In this document: positions 6,798 to 11,529 of the stretch, in pieces
Layout: every line of letters begins with the position of its first letter
Numbering within the stretch: position 1 is the stretch's first letter
Notes under the pieces: model-generated
Told to the model about the DNA's origin: nothing
Databases searched by the model: none
What the model saw: only the letters and a program-made list of their open reading frames with translations
Source: Actinomycetota bacterium
GTDB taxonomy: Bacteria > Actinomycetota > Actinomycetes > Nanopelagicales > Nanopelagicaceae
Length of the DNA: 11,529 bases
Assembly: GCA_016870855.1 (NCBI GenBank)
Contig: VGAF01000030.1
Location: 1 to 11,529, forward strand
Direction of reading: 5' to 3'
Made by a program: the position numbers and the translations under genes

Positions 6798-7541
6798 ACC
6801 CCAGTCCTACGAGTCGAGAAGCTCCGCAAGAGTTTCGGAGATGAAATCGTTCTCCAAGACATTACATTTTCGGTACCGGAGCACACAGCCACAGTATTTA
6901 TCGGAGCCTCCGGTAGTGGTAAATCAACCCTGCTCCGTTGCATCAATCTTCTGGAACAAGTTGATGATGGAACCATAAAACTTGATGGTGAAGATATTTC
7001 AGCCGCCGATGTGAATCCCGATGAGGTACGAAAGAAACTGGGGATGGTCTTTCAGGCCTTTAATCTCTTCCCACATATGACAGTCCTAGAGAACATCATC
7101 CTTGCGCCCACGAGGGTTCAAGGAATCCGAGAAGAAGAGGCGATAGCCGAGGCTTTTAAGTTGTTAGAACGTTTCGGGCTAAGAGATAAAGCCGATCAAT
7201 ACCCAGATCGCCTTAGCGGTGGCCAGCAACAACGAGTTGCAATCATCCGCTCGTTGGCAAGGAATCCAAGATTATTGTTGCTCGATGAGATAACAAGTGC
7301 GCTCGATCCAGTCCTAGTAAATGAAGTTCTTAGCACGGTACGTGACCTGAAAGGTGAGGGCATGACTATGGTTCTTGCTACTCACGAGATGGGATTTGCT
7401 AAACAGGTTGCAAATGAAGTCTGCTTCTTACATCAGGGAAAAATCTTGGAGTGGGGTCCACCGGAGGTCATCCTTGAAAATCCCAAGCTAAGCGAGACGC
7501 GAGAGTTTATTAAACGTGTCCACGATGCGGGACGACTATAA
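6762..7541 (+). CDS. Amino-acid ABC transporter ATP-binding protein (GlnQ/HisP type)
   Basis: The cytoplasmic ATPase that powers the importer, 259 residues from the GTG or 249 from the ATG at 6792. Using GTG numbering, Walker A is GASGSGKST (48-56), the Q-loop glutamine is Gln98, the signature is LSGGQ (151-155), Walker B is LLLLDE (171-176) and the switch His is His208 in ATHEMGFA. SGSGKSTLLRCINLLE and THEMGFA are typical of the polar amino acid subfamily. It lacks the extra C-terminal ligand-sensing domain of MetN, which is about 340 residues long. The start is ambiguous because three start codons sit in a tandem repeat; ATG 6792 best matches usual homolog length, while GTG 6762 would give a GTGA coupling with the permease stop. 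It is the last gene of the first operon. Confidence 0.95.
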   Translation: MNGPSMNGSGMSTPVLRVEKLRKSFGDEIVLQDITFSVPEHTATVFIGASGSGKSTLLRCINLLEQVDDGTIKLDGEDISAADVNPDEVRKKLGMVFQAFNLFPHMTVLENIILAPTRVQGIREEEAIAEAFKLLERFGLRDKADQYPDRLSGGQQQRVAIIRSLARNPRLLLLDEITSALDPVLVNEVLSTVRDLKGEGMTMVLATHEMGFAKQVANEVCFLHQGKILEWGPPEVILENPKLSETREFIKRVHDAGRL

Positions 7542-7548
7542 AGAGTGA

Positions 7549-7577
7549 TGGACAAGAAGCAATTTGGAGATTATCTT
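7549..7577 (+). promoter_or_regulatory. Putative promoter of the SAM-IV-controlled metYX operon
   Basis: TGGACA (7549-7554, 5 of 6 consensus matches) and TATCTT (7572-7577, 4 of 6) are 17 bp apart. The predicted start near 7584 lies at the 5' edge of the aptamer. The geometry copies that of the promoter at 4779-4807, including CCTAGGTCA at the junction. No terminator was recognised between the ATPase stop and this promoter. Confidence 0.55.
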
Positions 7578-7585
7578 TTCCCCTA

Positions 7586-7699
7586 GGTCATGAGTCTCAG
7601 TTCATAGCCCCGGCTAACTGAGCGGCAACCCTCCACCACGGTGGGGTGCTCCGGGTGAAGACCAGGTCAACAGCAAAGCGCCGTTGACAAGCGTGGGTC
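7586..7699 (+). promoter_or_regulatory. SAM-IV riboswitch (copy 2), before metY
   Basis: A second SAM-IV aptamer with the same core segments as copy 1. Helices: P1 GGTC (7586-7589) with GACC (7660-7663); P2 CTCAG (7596-7600) with CTGAG (7618-7622); a 3' hairpin GTCAAC (7666-7671) with GTTGAC (7683-7688). The pseudoknot pairs loop CCACG (7636-7640) with tail CGTGG (7692-7696). Relative to copy 1, bases in P2, the 3' hairpin and the pseudoknot change in matched pairs, which supports the fold. It controls methionine synthesis, as the mycobacterial SAM-IV leader does upstream of the orthologous gene pair. The downstream sequence suggests translational control. Confidence 0.95.
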
Positions 7700-7733
7700 T
7701 GAACAAAGCCAGACCCCCTAATACCTAGGGAGG
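7695..7733 (+). promoter_or_regulatory. Likely translational expression platform with metY ribosome binding site
   Basis: GGGTCTG (7695-7701), which overlaps the aptamer tail, can pair perfectly with CAGACCC (7710-7716). Alternatively CCCTA (7716-7720) can pair with TAGGG (7726-7730), burying part of the Shine-Dalgarno GGGAGG (7728-7733), which sits 7 nt before the metY ATG. The aptamer tail shares bases 7695-7696 with the pseudoknot. SAM binding could therefore favour the fold that hides the ribosome site. There is no T-run, so termination is unlikely. This is a drawn model, not a computed one. Confidence 0.5.
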
Positions 7734-7740
7734 TTATTCA

Positions 7741-9063
7741 ATGCCATCTTTTTCCGTCACAAATGCTGAGTTTGAAACTCGTCAGATTCATGCGGGACAA
7801 ATTCCAGATCCAACAACTGGAGCACGGGCATTGCCTCTCTATCAAACCACCGCTTATCAATTCCGCGATACCAAGCACGCTGCGGATCTCTTTGGTTTGG
7901 CAGAGCTAGGCAATATCTACACCCGAATAATGAATCCAACCCAGGATGCAATCGAACAAAGAATTGCATCCCTCGAAGGGGGAGTAGCTGCGCTCTTGCT
8001 CGCATCCGGTTCAGCGGCTACAGCATTTGCAGTTCTAAATCTGGCTGAAGCCGGTGATCACATTGTTTCTTCGCCATCTCTTTATGGCGGTACATACAAC
8101 CTGTTCCACTACACGCTTCCGAAGTTTGGAATTGAAGTCAGTTTTGTTGAAAATCCAGACGACCCCGAGAGTTGGCGCAAGGCGGCAAAGCCAAATACCA
8201 AGGCATTCTTTGGTGAGACCATCGCTAATCCGAAGAATGACATCCTTGATATCGAAGGCGTTGCCAAGGTCGCACATGAAATCGGAGTTCCCCTGATTGT
8301 GGATAACACGGTGGCAACTCCGTTCTTAATTCGACCAATCGATTTCGGCGCTGATGTTGTGGTCCACTCAGCAACTAAGTTCTTATCAGGACATGGAAAC
8401 GCAATCGTTGGTGCAATCGTTGATTCTGGGAAATTTGACTATGCCAAGCACCCCGATCGCTTTAAGAACTTTAACCAACCAGATCCGAGCTATCACGGCC
8501 TGGTTTATGCCCAAGCCCTAGGAGTTGGTTCACCATTTGGCGCAAACCTCGCCTACATCTTCAAGATTCGTCTTACATTACTTCGCGACATTGGAGCAGC
8601 CGTAGCTCCCTTCAATGCCTGGTTACTCTCTCAAGGGCTAGAAACTTTGAGTATTCGCATTGAGCGTCATGTTGAAAATGCAAAGGCAATCGCAACTTGG
8701 CTCGAGGCTCACCCACAAGTTGAGATAGTGAACTATGCATCACTTGCCTCATCGCCTTGGAATTCACTTGCCAAGAAATACGCGCCGAAGGGAAGCGGAG
8801 CCGTTCTCTCCTTTGAGATAAAGGGAGGAATTGAGGCAGGAAAGAAATTCATCGAGGCTCTAAATATCTTCTCTCATGTTGCAAATATTGGTGATGTGCG
8901 TTCGTTAGCGATTCATCCAGCCTCAACAACGCACTCCCAACTTACGCCAGCGGAGCAATTAACCGCAGGAGTAACTCCGGGACTCGTGCGCCTAAGCCTT
9001 GGACTTGAGAACATAAACGACATCAAAGCCGATCTAGAAAAAGCTTTCGCTTCCGCGAAATAA
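7741..9063 (+). CDS. metY: O-acetylhomoserine sulfhydrylase
   Basis: A 440-residue PLP enzyme of the Cys/Met metabolism family; it makes L-homocysteine and acetate from O-acetylhomoserine and sulfide in the cytosol. The PLP lysine is Lys213 in HSATKFLSGHG; Tyr60 and Arg62 in YTRIMNP bind the cofactor phosphate from the neighbouring subunit; Asp188 in IVDNT pairs with the pyridine nitrogen. The length of about 430-440 and the insert with DRFKNFNQPDPSYHG point to MetY rather than the shorter MetB or MetZ (about 380-400). The start is supported by GGGAGG 7 nt upstream. A SAM-IV leader precedes it and metX follows 5 bp after the stop, the same pairing and order as the mycobacterial metC-metA genes. 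It may also accept O-acetylserine; specificity cannot be read directly. Confidence 0.95.
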   Translation: MPSFSVTNAEFETRQIHAGQIPDPTTGARALPLYQTTAYQFRDTKHAADLFGLAELGNIYTRIMNPTQDAIEQRIASLEGGVAALLLASGSAATAFAVLNLAEAGDHIVSSPSLYGGTYNLFHYTLPKFGIEVSFVENPDDPESWRKAAKPNTKAFFGETIANPKNDILDIEGVAKVAHEIGVPLIVDNTVATPFLIRPIDFGADVVVHSATKFLSGHGNAIVGAIVDSGKFDYAKHPDRFKNFNQPDPSYHGLVYAQALGVGSPFGANLAYIFKIRLTLLRDIGAAVAPFNAWLLSQGLETLSIRIERHVENAKAIATWLEAHPQVEIVNYASLASSPWNSLAKKYAPKGSGAVLSFEIKGGIEAGKKFIEALNIFSHVANIGDVRSLAIHPASTTHSQLTPAEQLTAGVTPGLVRLSLGLENINDIKADLEKAFASAK

Positions 9064-9068
9064 AGCGA

Positions 9069-10163
9069 ATGTCACTAGATCAACGCGTGACTGGGGCGTG
9101 GTTAGAGAGCCATGACCCTGGTCAACGCGTCTTTCATAAACTCGGCGACCTAGAACTTGAGTCCGGCGAGGTTTTGCCAGATGTAACCATTGCTTATCAA
9201 TCATGGGGGGAACTGAATCCAGAACGCTCCAATGCAATTTTGATCAATCATGCGCTTACCGGCTGGTCAGATGTTCCTTCATGGTGGCCGGAAATGGTCG
9301 GGCCAGGTTTACCTTTCGATACAGATAAGTATTTTGTTATCTGCCCAAATGTTGTTGGTGGCTGCCAGGGAAGCACCGGACCATCTTCGATCGCCCCAGA
9401 TGGAAATCGTTGGGGCTCAAGATTTCCTTTCCTAACGGTGCGAGATCTGGTTCGCGCAGAAGTCGAGTTATCAAATCAATTGGGAATATCGCATTATCTA
9501 CTTGCTGTCGGCCCGTCCCTTGGTGGGATGCGCTCACTGGAATGGGCGATTGAATATCCTGATCGAGTAGGCGCTATTTGCACAATCGGTTCCTCAGCCG
9601 TTGCAACCGGCGACCAGATTGGAACTTGGAGTACGGAGATTCACGCCATTACATCTGATCCGAACTTCCATGGTGGTGACTATTATGAAAAAGAGCGTGG
9701 CCCCATCGAAGGTATGGGCATTGCTCGCAAAATCGCGCACCTCTCTTATAGGACTGAGTATGAGATGGACACTCGCTTTGGCCGCGACCTTCAAGGTGAT
9801 GAGACCGGTAGATACGCGATCACTTCATACTTGGATCATCAAGCGTTGAAGCTGCAAAGACGTTTCGATGCAAACACCTATATAGCCTTAGAGAGCGTGA
9901 TGATTTCTCATGACATTGGCCGAGATCGAGGCGGAGTCGAGCAAGCCCTGGCCGGCTCCAAAGTCCCAATAGTTGTGGTTTCAATCGACACCGACCGTCT
10001 CTTCCCGCCTCGATTGCAGGAGGAAATAGTTCAGTTAGCTCCGTCTGCCCTCCCGCTTAAGCGTATCTCCTCGCCTTTTGGCCATGATGGATTCTTAATT
10101 GAGGTGGATAGCGTCGGATCAGTCATCCGCGAGGCGCTGGAGTTGGCCGTGGCAAAGCGCTAA
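9069..10163 (+). CDS. metX: Homoserine O-acetyltransferase
   Basis: A 364-residue alpha/beta-hydrolase-fold acyltransferase that activates L-homoserine with acetyl-CoA to O-acetylhomoserine, the substrate of the adjacent MetY. Family marks are LINHALTGWSDV (58-69), GGCQGSTGPSS (97-107) and the nucleophile elbow AVGPSLGGMRSLEW (146-159) with Ser150. The rest of the triad is Asp309 in DTDRLFPP and His339 in FGHDGFL. The elbow reads GPSLGG instead of the more common GGSMGG, a small deviation next to the nucleophile. The gene starts 5 bp after the metY stop with only a weak ribosome site (AAAGCG), consistent with co-translation in one operon under the SAM-IV switch. Acetyl rather than succinyl use is inferred from pairing with MetY. 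Confidence 0.95.
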   Translation: MSLDQRVTGAWLESHDPGQRVFHKLGDLELESGEVLPDVTIAYQSWGELNPERSNAILINHALTGWSDVPSWWPEMVGPGLPFDTDKYFVICPNVVGGCQGSTGPSSIAPDGNRWGSRFPFLTVRDLVRAEVELSNQLGISHYLLAVGPSLGGMRSLEWAIEYPDRVGAICTIGSSAVATGDQIGTWSTEIHAITSDPNFHGGDYYEKERGPIEGMGIARKIAHLSYRTEYEMDTRFGRDLQGDETGRYAITSYLDHQALKLQRRFDANTYIALESVMISHDIGRDRGGVEQALAGSKVPIVVVSIDTDRLFPPRLQEEIVQLAPSALPLKRISSPFGHDGFLIEVDSVGSVIREALELAVAKR

Positions 10164-10190
10164 AAAGTGCATTTCGGCCTGTGGACAATT

Positions 10191-10196
10191 TATAAT
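10191..10196 (+). promoter_or_regulatory. Perfect TATAAT -10 box of the sigA promoter
   Basis: TATAAT in the 102-bp gap between metX and sigA, with a predicted start near 10203 and an untranslated leader of about 63 nt. No good -35 hexamer sits 16-18 bp upstream (10168-10173 is TGCATT); a TGGACA at 10182-10187 is too close to act with this -10. The leader contains a weak GCCAT/ATGGC hairpin (10206-10210 with 10219-10223). Confidence 0.6.
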
Positions 10197-10265
10197 ATAG
10201 CCATAGCCATCTCCCCAAATGGCAAGTCTTTAGTAAATCGCTAGAACAAAAGCAAAGGACTATTT

Positions 10266-11529
10266 GTGCCTGTATCTCGTGCGCCCAAAAAAGCCCCAAA
10301 GAAGTCGGCTGTGAAGAAGAGCGCCAAAAAAGATACAAGTAAGAAGGCAAAGAAGAAGGCGGGACCAAGACTCTTTCCCACAAAAGCAGAGCTAGAAGCG
10401 ATGAAACTCGCTCGCGAAGCTGGAACAAAAGATAAGGGTGGGAAAGATAAGAAGGCTGGACCGCGCCTCTTTCCAACAAAAGCAGAGTTAGAAGCTATGA
10501 AGGGTGCGGCCTCTGGCACAAAACCAGTCACCGCCGCTTCAACTGCGCAAGCAAGTGGAAAACCAGGACCAAAGAAGACGGTAAAAATTGATGGCGAAGA
10601 AGTTGAGCTAGAGGAAGTTGAATTAGAAGATCTAGAGAAGTTAGTTGCTGAAACTCCCGAAGAGGGAGCCGAAGGACAATCTGATGTTCGCGTTGTAAAT
10701 CTAGCCGAAGAAGCAAAGCAACAAGAGGGTGAGTTCACTCTAAAGGACTCTGAAGAAGATGATGCTCCGCCGCAAACAGTTTTGACTGCTGGTGCAACCG
10801 CTGACCCAGTAAAGGATTATCTAAAGCAGATCGGTCGCGTTGCCCTTCTAAATGCCGAACTTGAAGTAGAGCTTGCGATGCGAATCGAAGCCGGACTATT
10901 CGCGGAAGAGAAATTGAATTCTGGTGAGAAGTTAGAGCGATCGGCAAAGCGTGAGCTTGAGTGGATCGCCCATGACGGTCGCCGCGCCAAGAATCACCTA
11001 CTTGAAGCAAACTTGCGCCTTGTTGTTTCCCTCGCGAAGCGCTACACCGGCCGCGGAATGCTATTCCTTGATCTAATCCAAGAAGGAAACCTCGGTCTAA
11101 TTCGCGCCGTCGAAAAATTCGATTACACAAAGGGTTATAAGTTCTCAACCTATGCAACCTGGTGGATTCGTCAGGCAATCACACGCGCTATGGCCGATCA
11201 GGCAAGAACTATTCGTATTCCAGTTCATATGGTTGAAGTTATTAATAAATTAGCACGAGTTCAACGCCAGATGCTGCAAGATCTTGGTCGCGAACCGACC
11301 CCAGAAGAGCTCGCTAAAGAGCTTGATATGACGCCTGAGAAGGTGGTTGAGGTTCAAAAATATGGCCGCGAACCAATCTCACTTCACACTCCACTTGGTG
11401 AAGAGGGAGATTCAGAGTTTGGTGATCTGATTGAGGACTCCGAGGCGATTGTTCCTGCCGACGCGGTCTCATTCACACTTCTTCAAGAACAACTCCACTC
11501 AGTCCTAGATACTCTCTCGGAGCGCGAAG
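10266..11529 (+). CDS. sigA: Principal RNA polymerase sigma factor (SigA/RpoD), 3' end missing
   Basis: The housekeeping sigma-70 factor that directs RNA polymerase to -35/-10 promoters; about 421 codons are in the window and region 4.2 lies beyond it. The GTG at 10266 is chosen because AAAGGA (10254-10259) lies 6 nt upstream and the frame is open throughout. Residues 1-100 are Lys/Ala-rich and low-complexity, as in actinobacterial HrdB/SigA, and contain a duplicated 18-residue motif (30-47 and 62-79). An acidic stretch follows (about 109-140). Region 1.2 begins near residue 180 (DPVKDYLKQIGRVALL). Region 2 spans about 243-322, with NLRLVVSLAKRYTGRG, LIQEGNLGLIRAVEKFDY and the -10-reading YATWWIRQAITRA. 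Region 3 (PTPEELAKELDMTPEKV and following) comes next. Later in-frame ATGs at 10401 and 10497 fall inside the duplicated motif and are less likely starts. Confidence 0.97.
   Translation, partial: MPVSRAPKKAPKKSAVKKSAKKDTSKKAKKKAGPRLFPTKAELEAMKLAREAGTKDKGGKDKKAGPRLFPTKAELEAMKGAASGTKPVTAASTAQASGKPGPKKTVKIDGEEVELEEVELEDLEKLVAETPEEGAEGQSDVRVVNLAEEAKQQEGEFTLKDSEEDDAPPQTVLTAGATADPVKDYLKQIGRVALLNAELEVELAMRIEAGLFAEEKLNSGEKLERSAKRELEWIAHDGRRAKNHLLEANLRLVVSLAKRYTGRGMLFLDLIQEGNLGLIRAVEKFDYTKGYKFSTYATWWIRQAITRAMADQARTIRIPVHMVEVINKLARVQRQMLQDLGREPTPEELAKELDMTPEKVVEVQKYGREPISLHTPLGEEGDSEFGDLIEDSEAIVPADAVSFTLLQEQLHSVLDTLSERE
10353..10502 (+). repeat. Duplicated 18-codon motif in the sigA N-terminal tail
   Basis: Codons 10353-10406 and 10449-10502 both encode KKAGPRLFPTKAELEAMK, with a 96-bp (32-codon) period. 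Seven of the 18 codons differ, all synonymously (8 base changes, including AGA/CGC and CTA/TTA). The protein is identical while the DNA has drifted, so the copies are not a fresh duplication. The 14 residues between them are Lys/Gly-rich and not repeated. Confidence 0.85.

Noticed and set aside
4971..7541. Annotation of the importer as MetNIQ
   Set aside because: The binding protein is family 3 rather than NlpA-type, and the ATPase is about 250 residues and lacks the C-terminal domain of MetN. Only the regulatory context suggests methionine.
7582..7729. Pairing between the self-complementary CCTAGG at 7582-7587 and the CCTAGG at 7724-7729 as a long-range lock on the ribosome site
   Set aside because: The predicted transcript begins near 7584, so only part of the first copy would be in the RNA, and it competes with aptamer P1; likely chance.
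7741..9063. Cystathionine gamma-synthase (MetB) or O-succinylhomoserine sulfhydrylase (MetZ)
   Set aside because: The length of 440 residues, the insert near residues 238-252 and the neighbouring metX fit MetY better.
10157..10175. Hairpin GCGCT/AGTGC at the metX stop as a terminator
   Set aside because: The stem is five pairs including a G-T wobble with a 4-nt loop, and only three T follow; too weak to call.
10241..11178. Minus-strand open frames of 165 and 147 codons opposite sigA
   Set aside because: They mirror the Lys/Glu-rich and conserved sigma-70 coding sequence on the plus strand, have Ser/Phe/Leu-biased composition and no recognisable domain.

Overview
The window looks like chromosomal core DNA from a streamlined, moderate-GC actinobacterium, most plausibly a freshwater acI/Nanopelagicales type (Planktophila-like). 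The reasons are two SAM-IV riboswitches (a class found almost only in Actinomycetota), a DUF4192 protein, a principal sigma factor with a Lys/Ala-rich N-terminal tail, base composition much less GC-rich than typical Streptomyces or Mycobacterium, and very tight packing (4-bp start/stop overlaps, a 53-bp convergent overlap, a 32-bp divergent gap). The lineage is an inference. No mobile element, CRISPR array, tRNA or rRNA was seen, and no stretch over 300 bases lacks a gene.

Left part (1-4790): the C-terminal two thirds of a DinG/XPD-like helicase runs into an oppositely oriented NUDIX hydrolase. That gene diverges from a secreted PKD-domain protein across only 32 bp holding a perfect inverted repeat. 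A DUF4192 protein of unknown function follows, coupled by a GTGA overlap to alanine dehydrogenase (ald).

Centre (4779-10163): a two-operon sulfur-amino-acid regulon. Each operon starts with a similar promoter (TGGAC-type -35, 17-bp spacer) followed 7-8 bp later by a SAM-IV aptamer. The first controls a three-gene polar-amino-acid-type ABC importer (lipoprotein, permease, ATPase). The second controls metY and metX, the direct-sulfhydrylation route from homoserine through O-acetylhomoserine to homocysteine. High SAM should shut down both uptake and synthesis. The importer is not of the classical MetNIQ type, so it is a candidate PAAT-family methionine or sulfur-amino-acid transporter.

Right end (10191-11529): a perfect TATAAT box and a good ribosome binding site precede the principal sigma factor gene (sigA/rpoD), cut by the window edge before region 4.2. 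Its N-terminal tail holds an 18-residue motif present twice, identical in protein but different at seven synonymous codons.

The most interesting observations are the covariation between the two SAM-IV copies, the SAM-controlled PAAT importer, a possible ribosome-site switch before metY, an 11-bp inter-cistronic stem-loop, a triplicated 15-bp start region in the ATPase gene, and the conserved repeat in the sigma factor tail.
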